Below are positions 46,549 to 57,295 of a stretch of 64,000 nt of DNA, one piece after another; positions within the stretch are counted from its first letter, which is position 1; every line of letters begins with the position of its first letter. A program made the translations under genes and the position numbers. The notes beneath the pieces are model-generated. The model made no database searches. It was given only the letters and a program-made list of their open reading frames with translations, and was not told where the DNA came from. Location of the stretch: assembly GCF_040412425.1 (NCBI RefSeq), contig NC_089756.1, forward strand, positions 3,605,498 to 3,669,497. The letters are read 5' to 3'. Origin of the DNA: Macrobrachium rosenbergii. Lineage: Eukaryota; Arthropoda; Malacostraca; Decapoda; Palaemonidae.

Positions 46549-47815
46549 ATCAATCTTCCCGGCATCCAGAGAGGGCCTCAAGCGAGAACCGGACCCGGCT
46601 GCCTCCCTGATGGCTGCCAACGGGTCCCCCATCCTCTCCTACGGCACCAGGCCCCTGTCGATCTCCATCCTTGGCCAGAGATATTCCTGGGACTTCATCG
46701 TCGCGGATGTAAGGACCCCACTCCTGGGTGCGGATTTCCTTGCCCACTTCGGGCTGGCAGTTGACGTCGGTTGGAAGCTCCTCCTCGACACCGACTCCAG
46801 CCAGTCCCTCCCGTTGGCAATGGGACCCAAGGCACCCACCATCTGCTCCGCCGCCCCCCAACAGTACTCACAGCTGCCGACGGAGTTCCCAAACGTTTTC
46901 AGGCCCGAGCTCCTCCAAGTCCCCGGGGCCCCAGCCAAACATGGCATCTACCATCACATAAAGACAAAGGGCCCCCCTGCACACGTGAGGTTCTGGAGGC
47001 TTCCCCCGTGGTGCCTTCAGGAGGCCAAGAATGCATTCACCGAAATGGAGCGGATGGGAATCTGCAAGAAGGCCTCCAGCCCGTGGGCTTCCCCCCTCCA
47101 CATGGTGCAGAAACCGGACGGCTCCTGGAGACCCTGCGGTGACTACAGGTGGCTTAACCTTGCAACGGAACCTGACCATTACCCCCTGCCGAACATGCAG
47201 GACCTCTCGGCTTCCTTCCACAAGGCCAAAATATTCACTGAGTTGGATCTCTTGAAATCCTATTTTCAGGTACCAGTGGTGTCAGAGGACATACTAAAGA
47301 CCGCCATCATCATGCCTATTGGGTCCTACGTGTTCGCCTTCTCCTCCTTCGGCCTGAGGAACGTCGGGGCGACTTTCCAGCGGCTCATGGACAGCATCCT
47401 GGGGGACCTGAAGTTCTGCATCTGCTACGTAGATAATATCCTTATATTTTCCAGGTCCCACAGTGAGCACCAGAAACACATCCGGGCAGTCCTGCAGCGC
47501 CTACAGGAGAACGGCCTCGTCGCACGTTTCAACAAGTGCACCTTTGGTTTGACGTCCAAAAAGCCGATTTCCTGGGCCACGAGGTATCCCCAGAGGGTGT
47601 CCGCCCGCTCACATCCAAAGTCGCAGCTGTCACCAGGTTCCCCATCCCCACCTCCGTCAAGGCCGTTCAGGAGTTCCTTGGGATGGTGAACTACTACAGG
47701 AGGTTCATCCCCAGGGTCACGCACATCACGGCTCCCCTGACAGAAACTCTGAAAGGCCAACCAAAGTCCTTGTTGTGGGGACCCAGCCAGCAGCAGGCCT
47801 GGCCTTCTCCCTGAC
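46430..47815 (+). pseudogene. CsRn1-like element 1: protease and reverse transcriptase
   Basis: Protease: MMLVDTRAIRSIFPAS has D-T-R instead of D-T-G, then TPLLGADFLAHFGLAVD. RT: EWPPW-like cap, WASPLHMVQKPDGSWRPCGDYR, KIFTELDLLKSYFQVP, FAFSSFGLRNVGATFQRLMD, and the active site YVDNILIFSRS, where the second catalytic Asp is Asn. After a frameshift near 47560 it continues DFLGHEVSPEGVRP and AVQEFLGMVNYYRRFIPRV. The frame 46379-47689 is long, so decay is mainly by point lesions. It copies element RNA to cDNA in a live element. Confidence 0.9.
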
Positions 47816-48577
47816 AAAGGCCACCCTCGCCGAGGCAACCGCCTTGGCCCACCAGGATCCCAACGCCCCCTCCAGCTGACGACGGACGCCAGCAACATCG
47901 CCTGTGTTGCTGTCTTGGAGCAGGTCATCAGCGGCGCTCCCCAGCCCATCACCTTCTTCAGCAAGAAGTTCAACCCTGCAGAGGCCTGCTACAGCACCTT
48001 CGACAGGGAACTCTGCACAGTGTACCGTGCAGTCCATCACTTCAAGTTCCTCCTGGAGGGCACGCCCTTCACAATCTACACAGACCACCAGCCACTGGTA
48101 CACACCTTCACCAAGCAGGGGGACGCATGGTCTTCCAGGCAGCAACGGCATCTCTCGGCCATCGCCGAGTTCACCTGCTCCATCAAGTACCTCCCCAGCA
48201 GGATGAACCCTGTGGCAGACGCCCTCTCCAGAGTCAAACTAAACGCGGTGCAGCTCGGGATCAGCTACGAAGACCTCGCCAGGGAACAGGCCACCGACCC
48301 AGAGACCCCAGCCTACCGCACCGCCATCACGTCCCTGAAGTGGCGGGACGTGCCCCTGGCCCCCAGGGGCCCAAGTCTCCTCTGCGACATCAGTACCGCT
48401 GCCGCCAGGTATTCGAGTCATCCACTGCCTCTCACACCCCTCCAGCAGGACAACGGCCAAACTGCTGTCAGGGAAATTCGTCTGGCACAGGAGTGCAGAA
48501 GGATGCGAGGACCTGGGCGAGGCAGTGCCTGCAGTGCCAAACCAGCAAGGTGGGACGTCACACCAAGTCCGGGGTAG
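47816..48577 (+). pseudogene. CsRn1-like element 1: RNase H
   Basis: TDASNIAC with the first Asp lies just after a frameshift/TGA near 47878. Then come PITFFSKKFNPAEACYSTFDRELC (Glu), FTIYTDHQPLVHTF (Asp) and PVADALSRV. The full catalytic set is present. The C-terminal linker LGISYEDLAREQ leads toward integrase, and the frame changes near 48410-48470. Confidence 0.9.
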
Positions 48578-49540
48578 GCGAGTTCCCGCAGCCAGAGCAA
48601 CGCTTCGGCCACATTCTCATCGACGTCGTCGGGCCCCTTCCCCCATCAGGCGGGTCCAGATACCTCCTGACGATGGTAGACCGCTCAACGCTGTGGCCCG
48701 AAGCCACGCCAATGCAAGAAGCCATCGCCAGCGCATGTGCCGAGGCCCTGCTCTCCAGTTGGGTCAGCCGCTTCGGCGTCCTAGACCACATCACAACTGA
48801 CAGGGGTCCCACCTTCCTGTCCGAATTGTGTTCCACCCTGGCTCGGCTGCTGGGGACAATGTATCACACCACCACAGCCTACAGCCCAGCGGCCAATGGC
48901 TTGGTCGAGTGGTTTCACAGGTCCCTGAAGGCGTCCCTTATGGCCCGCTGCACCGCCGAGGACTGGAAGCACCAGCTGCCGTGGGTCCTTCTCAGGTTGA
49001 GAACCGCCCCCAGGGCCGACAGCGCCCCATCCGCAGCTGAGAAAACCTACAGCGAGTCCCTCATGGTCCCTGGCGAGCTTGTGACAGAGGATCACCACAA
49101 CCCATCAGTCCAGAGGCTTCGCAACATAGTCAGCAAGTTCGCCCCCTGCAGGCAGACATACACAGACAGGTCGGCCACCTTCACGCTGCCCGGGCTGGCC
49201 TCCACCACCTACGTCTTCGTCAGGGATGGCGCCGTCCACCCGCCACTGACCAGGCCCTACAGGGGACCCTTCTGCATGCTAGAGCGGAACAATAAGGTGT
49301 TCCTGCTCGCACTTCACGAGAGGAACGATTGGGTGTCAATAGACCGGGTCAAGCCCACCCTCCTGGAGGAGGACACAGACGTCACTGCATCGCACCCTCC
49401 GCCTGGTCACCCACAGTCAGGCACCCCCTCACAAATAGCGTTCTCCTGCTGTCCTCACGCAGCTGTGGCAGCCTTCAGCGCCCCAGCAGATACGCCGACT
49501 AATCAAACGTCACCCACGTCTTTGGGGGGCGGGGCGCGGG
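48473..49540 (+). pseudogene. CsRn1-like element 1: integrase
   Basis: It retains the CLQCQ half of the zinc domain (the His half is lost at the ~48410-48480 break), DVVGPLPPSGGSRYLLTMVDR (first Asp), ITTDRGPTFLSEL (second Asp) and NGLVEWFHRSLKA (Glu), so the DDE triad is intact. The C-terminal domain has YVFVRDGAVHPPLTRPYRGPF and WVSIDRVKPTLL. The open frame runs from the break to within the 3' LTR. Confidence 0.9.
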
Positions 49541-49546
49541 GGAGTA
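49521..49546 (+). promoter_or_regulatory. Polypurine tract, element 1
   Basis: TTTGGGGGGCGGGGCGCGGGGGAGTA just before the 3' LTR serves as the plus-strand primer site. Confidence 0.7.
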
Positions 49547-49548
49547 TT

Positions 49549-49978
49549 TGTAAAGTCATCTGCAAAGTCATTTGTAAAGTCTCATCTGTAAAGTCATTTG
49601 TAAAGTCTCTGCTGAGCAAGTTTTCTGTGGAGACGTCCTATTTTCTTTGCCTCTACAATTAGTCACGCCTAACGTGCCAGGTCACGTAAATTCAATCATT
49701 TAAACTATGTATATATTTGTTTACCTGTTATCAATTGTGTATCGTATGTTTCTTCTTTCACAGGCATCAAGATTGTATCCAATTTCACTTTTGTCTATTT
49801 TCACATTGTAAAGTGTACTCGATCGCTGTATTTATTGTTATTTATTATCGACCTCAGGTCACTGAGGCTCCCATTGTATTCCGCGGCTCGACGCCAGTCT
49901 GCCGCTATATAAACTGCCTGGATCATGAATAAATTAGCAGTTCTCTTTTACCTGCTCATTTTTTTTGCACCTCTTAAA
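49549..49978 (+). mobile_element. CsRn1-like Gypsy element 1: 3' LTR
   Basis: 430 bp, the same length as the 5' LTR; roughly 97% identity by eye, so insertion was moderately recent on the scale of this locus. Confidence 0.9.
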
Positions 49979-49983
49979 TGCTT

Positions 49984-50206
49984 TGTCTGAAGTGTCTCAT
50001 AGAAGGTTAGTTACAGCAGTAAAGAACTTAGGTTCTGTGTGGTTCTTCATTTTGATGGAAGAAGGGTGAAAGATTTACGTTGCCAATGTGTAAAGAGGAG
50101 GGTGTGACTACTTTAATCTGTATAGGAAGAATAGAAATGTGTATGGCAATAAAACTGTGTTTTCAAACAAAACAAAACGACGAACCAAGACTAGAATTTC
50201 GGCTTT
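49984..50206 (-). pseudogene. BEL/Pao leader and gag N-terminus
   Basis: The minus strand shows a possible ATG at 50050-50048 (KNHTEPKFFTAV) and a stop at ~50000. After removal of element 1 the sequence continues into AHQDLVESHSQSV at 44917. The exact gag start is uncertain. Confidence 0.5.
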
Positions 50207-50730
50207 TTACTCTACTGTTTGGCGGGCTTGTTCATAACTCACGAGCTTCGCAAAGCGAGTGGCAAGCGCACTTCTTACACTAATGATGGAATGAACATTA
50301 TCAGCTGTCCGGTTACATCGGTACACCCAAGCATTCATCGGTAAATGCCTAACCTGATATCTCCTACGTCTAGCACAATACTTTCTCAAACGAGCATTAA
50401 AGTTTTTTACATCAGCGTCGTGCTGCTCAGGATCAATGTTGAAACAGTTCGTTTCTTCGTATGTTCTAATTTCTGCGTTGCATAAAGCAACAGTAGCTGC
50501 AATTTGTCTTAAGCACTCCACCAAGGTGCGATAATGTTTCCAAACATCAAACACTGGATCATTTGCCAAGTCATTACCGCCTATGTATAGAATTACTAAA
50601 TGATACCTACATCTCTAAAATGCCTCACTAGTCCACCAGGTTTCCTAATTAACTCAATTTCAGCCCCTTCAACATCAGAGATTCTATTGAGCAGTTGCGA
50701 ATGCCCCAAGAATAACACGTTAAATACCAT
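50207..50730 (-). pseudogene. SGNH-hydrolase-like frame between 5' LTR and gag of the BEL/Pao element
   Basis: From ATG 50730 the minus strand reads MVFNVLFLGHSQLLNRISD (block I with Ser in GHS), IRKPGGLVRHF (block II Gly), a one-step frameshift at ~50605-50590, RYHLVILYIGGNDLANDP (block III GGND), YRTLVECLRQ, a Cys/Arg-rich middle (RKYCARRRR), HLPMNAWVYR, and ADNVHSI where SGNH enzymes carry the D-x-x-H pair (block V). All four family blocks are therefore in order over ~170 residues, the usual size. SGNH enzymes are esterases; an esterase domain is known in ORF1 of some CR1-type LINEs, but I do not know it in BEL/Pao. It lies within 70 bases of the 5' LTR. Whether it is element-borne or captured here cannot be told from one copy. 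Confidence 0.65.
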
Positions 50731-50773
50731 AGCCTCACTAACACAACCGTTGAAGATCGCTCTCCTCCTTGCA

Positions 50774-50791
50774 ATCCGGTTCAAAAGACCA
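50774..50791 (-). promoter_or_regulatory. Candidate primer-binding site of the BEL/Pao element
   Basis: On the minus strand, TTTTTGGTCTTTTGAACCGG follows the 5' LTR end; TGG starts 4 bases after the LTR. The tRNA is not identified. Confidence 0.45.
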
Positions 50792-50795
50792 AAAA

Positions 50796-51208
50796 TGTTG
50801 TGAATTTTCATCCACAACGCACTGTTTCTTTGCTGATGTTGTTAAAAAGATTGCAAAGGATGATGAGGACGTCTACAAACTAGGGAAGGCTCAATGAGAC
50901 CACAGTTTTAAAATGTTGATTTAAGAACAAATTTATTTACACCTGTTATTTACATGCAAGTAATCATCACTAAATGCATGAATAAATTAATTTTCCCCAG
51001 CTAAATTATATCTCAAATAAACGAATCCCACATTACACTTGAAGCCGATGCAGGTTTCGTTACGTTAATCAAATGTTAATTAGCAAAATATTTCCTACAA
51101 GTTTAAGATAATTAAGGAACTGAACCTCGGTGGACACATTTACAAATCTCAATCACTTTTCCTACCTCACTTGCTGTGTCATAGGTCAGGTGATGTTAAC
51201 AAAGAACC
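50796..51208 (-). mobile_element. 5' LTR of the BEL/Pao element, distal part
   Basis: Matches 39043-39453 closely, including both TGTTGTGAATTTTC ends. It is interrupted at 51208 by element 2 and resumes at 55953. Confidence 0.9.
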
Positions 51209-51572
51209 TGCAAAGTCCCCGCTAAGTGGGTTTTCTATGGTGAACCGCCCGTTTTCTACAATAACGCTCCTACGAGATTAGGTCAAGCAAAATTAGGCAT
51301 ATTTTTCCTGTGTAAATACGTATCTACTACTAATTCATTTGTATCTGTTTTCTTTGCACATGTGTTAGAATGTTATGTCAATTCTTGTTAACTTACCTTT
51401 TATGTCATTTGTATATATCCATTATAATTAATACCGAGAGTAATTGACCTCGGGTCACCTGAATTCTATTGTATTCCTCTGTGTGACGTCCGCACACCGC
51501 CTTATAAGCGGCCTGCATTCTTAATAAACCAGCAGTACTCGTTCTCCTGCTCATTATTTTGCACCTCTTATA
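51209..51572 (+). mobile_element. CsRn1-like Gypsy element 2: 5' LTR
   Basis: 364 bp, TGCAAAGTCCCCGC...CTCTTATA. TTATAAG at ~51500 and AATAAA at ~51525. AACC (51205-51208) precedes it and AACC (55949-55952) follows the element: a 4-bp target-site duplication confirmed by the intact BEL LTR at 39444-39455. A tRNA-Trp-like PBS, TGGTGACCCCCTGAGTGG, starts at 51574. Confidence 0.9.
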
Positions 51573-51809
51573 GTGGTGACCCCCTGAGTGGTTCCCGGAG
51601 CCATTAGTGGACTTATACGGCGACCTAGTCTTGGCTCCATGAACTAACCCACGGCCCTAACAGCCTAAAAACGGCGCTTTAACAAAGCGTTCGGGCATGC
51701 TGACTCTCGTCGGCAGATCACCAGCGTCATTAGCGGACCCACACGGCGCGCTCTCCCAAGTGTGTATTGACGTGAGTAACCCACTCCTAGTAAGAGGGCA
51801 ATAGTGAGT

Positions 51810-52690
51810 ATGGATGCAGACATTCCCTCCCACATACAGTTAACTGCGAACTTTGCAGACTCAGATATTTCCCTCACACACGACCCGCCCATGGCCTCCC
51901 CCGTGCCAAGGCACACGCGCTCCTCCACGCCGCTACCCACTTCCTGCGCGCTGCCCGTCCTGATGGAACAGACTAAGTCCACCATCGCCATAAAGCTGCC
52001 GCCCTTCACGCACAGCAACCCATCATCATGGCCCTACAGGGTCGAGGGGCAGTTCAGGCTGGCGGGACTTACTGACAGGGTGTTGCAAGCAGACTCCGTG
52101 ATCAACGCCCTCCCGGAGGAGGTCTACAGGAAGCTCGTCCCGTGGGTGCCTGCCGCACGCCCCGTCACCTACTAGCATCTGAAAACCTCTCTCATCAAGA
52201 CCTGCTCCCTGCCGGTTTACGAGAGGGCTGCCCGCACCCTTGACCTCGTCAACAACCCTCGGCATGACCAGAACCTCCTGGAAACTTGAGGCGTGATCCA
52301 GGACCTCCTCACCCTCCCCGAGACGGACAGCAGCGGCAGGCAGTCGGGGATTAGCCTATCAAGGGAGATCTTCCTCCGTCAGCTCCTCCCGGAGGTCCGA
52401 ACCCAGATCCTCGAGCCTTACACAATGCTGCTCGAGGATCTGATCAGGACGGCGCAGCGGCTGATGGACTCCACAAGGGCAGTGAAGCGGGCATCCGTGC
52501 CCACACACCCATCACCTCCCTCCAGCCAGAAGATAACGCGGAGGAGGAGATAATCACCGTCACCAGGAGGCGGCCAGCATACCACCGCAAGAAACATCCA
52601 CCGGGGCCTTGCTACTGCCACCAGTGGTATGGCAAGGACGCCAGGAATTGCCATCCCCCCTGCTCTTTCGCCCATCCAAAAAATGGAGGA
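51810..52690 (+). pseudogene. CsRn1-like element 2: gag
   Basis: Starts at ATG 51810 (MDADIPSHIQLTANF), parallel to element 1. Capsid: KLPPFTHSNPSSWPYRVEGQF. A stop at 52173 and a TGA at ~52289 interrupt it; LLEDLIRTAQRLMDS follows. The CHCC finger at 52610-52663 (CYCHQWYGKDARNCHPPC) again fits C-x2-H-x9-C-x3-C. It includes a short extra segment (VPWVPAARPVTY) compared with element 1. Confidence 0.85.
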
Positions 52691-54420
52691 GGTGGCGGCC
52701 AACAGAACAGGCCACCATGGCAGCAGAGGAACCCAGGAGCCCAAAACCACTAGGCTTCTACGTCCGCGACACCGTCTCCGGCAGGATGATGTTGGTCAAC
52801 ACTGGGGCCGTTCGGTCAATGTTCCTGCCATCCAGAGAGGACCGCAAACGCCCACCGGACCCGGCTGCCTTCCTGAAGGCCACCAACAGGTCCCCTTATC
52901 CTATCCTATGGCACCAGGCTCCTGTTTATCTCCATCCTCAGCCAGAGGTACGCGTAGAACTTCATTGTCACAGGCGTGAGGACCCCACTTCTGGGCGCGG
53001 ATTTAATTGCCCACTTTGGGCTGGCAGTCGACGTCGGTCACAAGCATCTATTGGACACCGACTCCTGCCAGTCCCTCCCCCTGGCAACAGGCCCCAGCGC
53101 GCCCGCCATCTGCTCCGTCGCCTCACACCAGTACGCCCAACTGCTGAAGGAGTTCCCAGACATTTTCAAGCCGAACTGCACCAGGTACCCGGGGCCCCAG
53201 CAAAGCACGGAATCTACAACCACATTAAGATGAAGGGCCCCCAATGCATGCAAAGTTCCAGAGGCTTCCCCCTCGGCGCCTTCAGGAGGCCAAGGACGCT
53301 TTCGCCAAGATAGAGAGAATGGGCATATGCAGGAAGGCCTCCAGCCCATGGGCCTCTCCCCCCCTCCCCCATGGTGCAGAAACTGGACGGCTCCTGGAGA
53401 CCCTGCGGTGACTCCAGGCGGCTCAACCTCTCAACTGAACCAGATCACTACCCCCTACCAAACATGCAAGATCTCACGGCCTCCTTTCACGGGGCCAAAA
53501 TATTCTCTAAACTAGACCTTTTAAAATCCTACTTCCAGGTACCAGTTGCTCCAGAGGACATCCCCAAAACCGTCATCATCATGCCCTTCGGGTCCTACGT
53601 CTTCGCCTTCTCCACCTTCGGCCTGAGGAACGCGGGGGCAACCTTCCAGAGGCTGATGGACAGCATCCTTGGGGACATGAACTTCTGCATCTGTTACATA
53701 GACGACATTCTAAATTTTTCCAGATCCCCAAAGAGCACCTGCGACACATCCGAAAGGTCCTGCAGCGCCTGCAGGAGAACGGCCTCGTCGTCAGGTTCGA
53801 TAAATGCACCTTCAGCGTCAAAAAATCTGACTTCCTGGGGCCATGAGATATTCCCGGAGGGCATCACCCCTATCTCCGTCAAGGCCGTACAAGAATTCCT
53901 CGGGATGGTCAACTACTACAGAAGGTTCATCCCCGGGGTCGCACACACCATGGCCCCCATGACGGAGATCCTGAAGGGCCACCCGAAGTCCTTAGTTTGG
54001 GGACCCGACCAGCAGCAGGCCTTCTCCCTGATGAAGGCCGCCCTCGCCAAGGCAACCACCTTGGCCCACCAGGACCCCAACGCCCCCCTTCAGCTGACAA
54101 TGGATGCCAGCAACGTCGCCTGTGGGGCCATCCTGGAGCAGATCGTCGCCGGAGGCCCCCAGCCCATCACATTCTTCAGCAAAAAGTTCAGTCCCATGGA
54201 GTCCTGCTACAGCACCTTCGACAGGGAACTCTGCGCAGTGTATCGGGCTGTACGTCACTTCAAGTTCCCGCTGGTCCACGCCTTCACAAAGCAGGGGAAT
54301 GCATGGTTTTCCAGGCAGCAGCAGCATCTCGCAGCCATCGCGGAGTTCGCCTGCACAATCAAGTACCTCCCTAACAGGAAGAACCCTGTAGCAGACGCCC
54401 TCTCCAGGATCGAGCTCAAT
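52690..54420 (+). pseudogene. CsRn1-like element 2: protease, RT and RNase H
   Basis: Protease MMLVNTGAVRSMF has N-T-G, the catalytic Asp being lost. RT: KLDGSWRPCGDSRRLN, KIFSKLDLLKSYFQVP, FGLRNAGATFQRLMD, CYIDDILNFSRS (both Asp kept). The frame slips at ~53735 and returns near 53870 (VKAVQEFLGMVNYYRRF). RNase H: TMDASNVACGAIL, FDRELCAVYRAV, then VRHFKF joins directly to LVHAFTKQG; the stretch that holds the third catalytic Asp (present in element 1) is deleted in frame. The open frame 53371-54735 survives despite this. Confidence 0.9.
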
Positions 54421-55740
54421 GCGGTGCAGCTCGGGATCAACTACAAGGACCTCGCCCGGAAGCAGACCACCAACCCAGAGACTCCAGCCTACCACACCGC
54501 CATCACGTCCCTCAAGTGGAAGGACATGCCCCTCACCCCTGGGGGGCCAACACTGCTGTGCGACATAAGCACCAGCCAACCTTGCCCTCTGGTACCCGCC
54601 TTCCGCCGCTGTCTGGTGTTCGATGTCATCCACGGGCTGTTCAACCCCTCCGGCAGGACGACGGCCAAGCTGCTGGCAGAGAAGTTCACTATGGCCTGGC
54701 GAGACAGTGCATCTGGTGCCAAACCAGCAAGATAGGGCGTCACACTGAGACAGGGGTAGGTGAGTTTCCCCAGCCAGGGAGGCGGTTTGGACACATCCAC
54801 GTAGATGTGGTAGGCCCCCTTCCCCCATCAGGCGGGGCCAGATACCTCCTGACGATCGTCGACCACTCAACCAGGTGGCCTGAAGCGACGCCCATGCGGG
54901 AAGCCACCACCACTGTGTCGCCAAGGCCCTCCTCTCCAGCTGGATCAGCTAGTTCAGTGTCCCGGGCCACATAGACACCGACAGGGCCCCTGCCTTCCTG
55001 TCCGAGCTGTGGTCTGCCCTGGCACGCCTGCTGGGGACCTCTCGCCACACCACCACCACTTACAACCCCACAGCCAACGGATTGGTGGAGAGATTCCAAA
55101 GGTCCCTGAAGGTGTCCCTCATGGCCTGCTGCACTGCCGAGGATTGGAAGTACCAGCTTCCTTGGGTCCTCCTCAGACTGAGGAGTGCCCCCAGAGCCAG
55201 CGGCGACCCATCCGCAGCAGAGAAAGTCTATAGGGAGCCCCTCATAGTCCTGGGCGAACTCGTCACGGGAGATCACCGCAACCCGTCGGTCAAGAGGCTC
55301 CGCGAACATAGTCAGGAAGTTCGCCCCCTGCCAGCGGACATATACCGATAGGTCAGCAACCTTCACGCCTCCCGGCCTGTCCTCCATCACCCACGTCTTC
55401 ATCAGGAATGACACCATCTGCCCTCCACTAACCAGGCCCTACAGGGGGCCCTTCTGCGTGCTCGAGCGGAACACCAAAGCATTCCGCCTCGCCCTGCACA
55501 GGAAGGACGACTGGGTGTCGGTCGACCGTCTCAAACCCGCCCTGTTGGAGGATGCCGCAGACGATACCACGCGGTGCCCTCCGCAAGAACCATTGCCTCC
55601 GCAGCCGAACCACCCCAAAAGAAAGTCACGTTGCTGCCCCCAGAAGCACCCAGCCAGTGCCACAGCCAGCCACTCCCTCTCACACCTCACCCCCCAGCTG
55701 ACTTCGCGGAGCCGCGCCACTCTCCAACAGCCCAGCTGAT
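54421..55740 (+). pseudogene. CsRn1-like element 2: integrase and C-terminal region
   Basis: GRTTAKLLAEKFTMA and IWCQTSKIGRHT mark the zinc domain across a frameshift at ~54720. HIHVDVVGPLPPSGGARYLLTIVDHST carries the first Asp. Near 54965 the second-Asp block reads IDTDRAPAFLSEL in another frame, and NGLVERFQRSLKVS (~55078) carries the Glu. C-terminal WVSVDRLKPALL lies at ~55510. At least four frame changes and one TAG (54949) are present, so it is more decayed than element 1. Confidence 0.85.
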
Positions 55741-55786
55741 ACCTAGTTTAATCAGACATTACCCACATCTTGGGGGGTGGGGTATT

Positions 55787-55948
55787 TGTAAAGTCCCCGC
55801 TAAGTGGGTTTTCTATGGTGAACCACCCGTTTTCTGCGATAACGCTCCTACGAGATTGGGTCAAGCAAAATTAGCCATATTTTTCCTGTGTAAATATGTA
55901 TCTACTACCAGCAATCATTCTCCTGCTCATTATTTTGCAACTCTTATA
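55787..55948 (+). mobile_element. CsRn1-like Gypsy element 2: 3' LTR, internally deleted
   Basis: Only 162 bp. It matches the first ~125 and last ~40 bases of the 5' LTR. About 200 bases, including the TATA-like and AATAAA motifs, are missing after TGTATCTACTAC. The polypurine tract TTGGGGGGTGGGGTAT lies at 55770-55785. Confidence 0.88.
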
Positions 55949-55952
55949 AACC

Positions 55953-56193
55953 TTTCAGTGCTTATTACCAGCAACTTGTCCTATGTTATTCTGGATTGGA
56001 AGAGCCGATCATCTGAGCCCGTTTCCACCTTTTATAGTCGTTCGATGAGGCATAATTGTGGCTTTCCCGCCAAATGGACATGTTCGGATCGTGCATCAGT
56101 GCCGCCCAGACGGAACTGAAGCAAGTTCGTCCGGCCATGGTTTTGGCGCCCAGGGGCCCAGCAAGGTGGTGAAAGGTGTAACTTTTCACAACA
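55953..56193 (-). mobile_element. 5' LTR of the BEL/Pao element, proximal part
   Basis: Matches 39454-39710 apart from a ~20-base gap (56129-56140 compared with 39625-39650). It ends TTTTCACAACA at 56193. The outer Gypsy integrase resumes on the next base. Confidence 0.88.
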
Positions 56194-57295
56194 CCGAGGT
56201 AGAAGTTAATAGGCAGTTATTGGTTCCGAAAAGGTATGGGGAAAAGTTATTGAGCTTGACTCACGAGAGCAGTTTATCAGGACACTTTGGGGTACGATAG
56301 TGCTTCCAGAAGTTAGCCGAGTTATATCTCTGGCCAGGTATGCACCGGGATGTGAAGAGGTTTGTGTTGTCATGCCAAGTGTACCAACTGGTAGGCAAAC
56401 CTAAGCAGAAGATACCTCAGGTGCCGATGATTCCCGTTCCTTTGGTGGGAGAACCTTTCAGAGAAGTTATCACCGATGTAGACAGGCCCCTTCCACAGAC
56501 GCGTGGAGGATGTGAGTATTTACTAACAATAGTAGATAGGACGTCCAGGTACCCTGAAGCTATCCCACTGAGAGCGTGTGAAGGCGGAAAAGGTAGTTGA
56601 GGCCTTAGTAAACTTCTTCACTAAATTCGGTAATTCCTAAGGTCCTACAGAGTGATTGTGGTACCAATTTCACAAGTAGGATTTTCAGAAAGAAAATGTC
56701 AGAACTCGAGGTAAAACATATTGCGTCTTTGCCTTACCACCCTGAGAGTCAAGGTCAGGTAGAACGTCTTCACCAAACATTAAAATCGGTGTTAAAAAAA
56801 ATTCTTTCATGAGTATGGTACTGAGTGGGACAAAGAGGTCCCGTATGCTCTTTTTGCTATTAGGTCCATGCCCAATGAATCTCTAGGTTTTCCCCATTTC
56901 AGTTAGTGTTTGGGCATAATGTACATGGACCCCTCGATGTAGTGAGGGAACATTTAGAAGTTAATGATAATAATAAAATTAATGTTATTGACAATTTATC
57001 CAATTTACAGAAGAAATTGCGAAGTGCCTGGGAGTTCGCTCAGAATAATTTGGTAGCCAGCCAATCTCGAATGAAATTTCAATATGACTTAGGTACCAAG
57101 TCGTGTTTGTTCGAGGTTGGTGACAAGGTTTTGGTCCTTCTTCCCCTCCCGGGGAATATGTTAAAGGCCCAATTTTCAGGCCCCTGGAAGGTAGTGAAAA
57201 AGTTGAGCGAAGTTAATTATGTTATAAAAACTCCTCCGAGCAGGAGGAAAACTCAAATTTGCCATGTGAATATGCTAAAACCATTTGTAGACTGA
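56194..57295 (+). pseudogene. Integrase of the outer IN-first Gypsy element
   Basis: It picks up where 39042 stopped: EVNRQLLVPKRYGEKLLSL, HESSLSGHFGVR and SCQVYQLVGK (His/Cys zinc domain with one Cys now Tyr), ITDVDRPLPQTRGG (first Asp), VLQSDCGTNFTSRIF (second Asp, ~56645-56690), ESQGQVERLHQTLKS (Glu, ~56745-56790), FGHNVHGPLDVV, and the C-terminal GDKVLVLLPLPGNMLKAQFSGPWKVVKKL and CHVNMLKPF. TAG at 56299 and frameshifts near 56600, 56810 and 56890 break it. A single TGA (57293-57295) separates it, in the same frame, from the RT. Confidence 0.88.

Noticed and set aside
46550..49098. Many overlapping frames on both strands across the CsRn1-like elements
   Set aside because: Shadows of GC-rich pol; only the frames carrying RT, RNase H and integrase motifs are kept.
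39038..56198. A clear target-site duplication for the BEL element
   Set aside because: Flanks read GCCAGG on the left and CCGAGG on the right; similar but not identical, so no exact duplication is claimed although the boundaries are firm.
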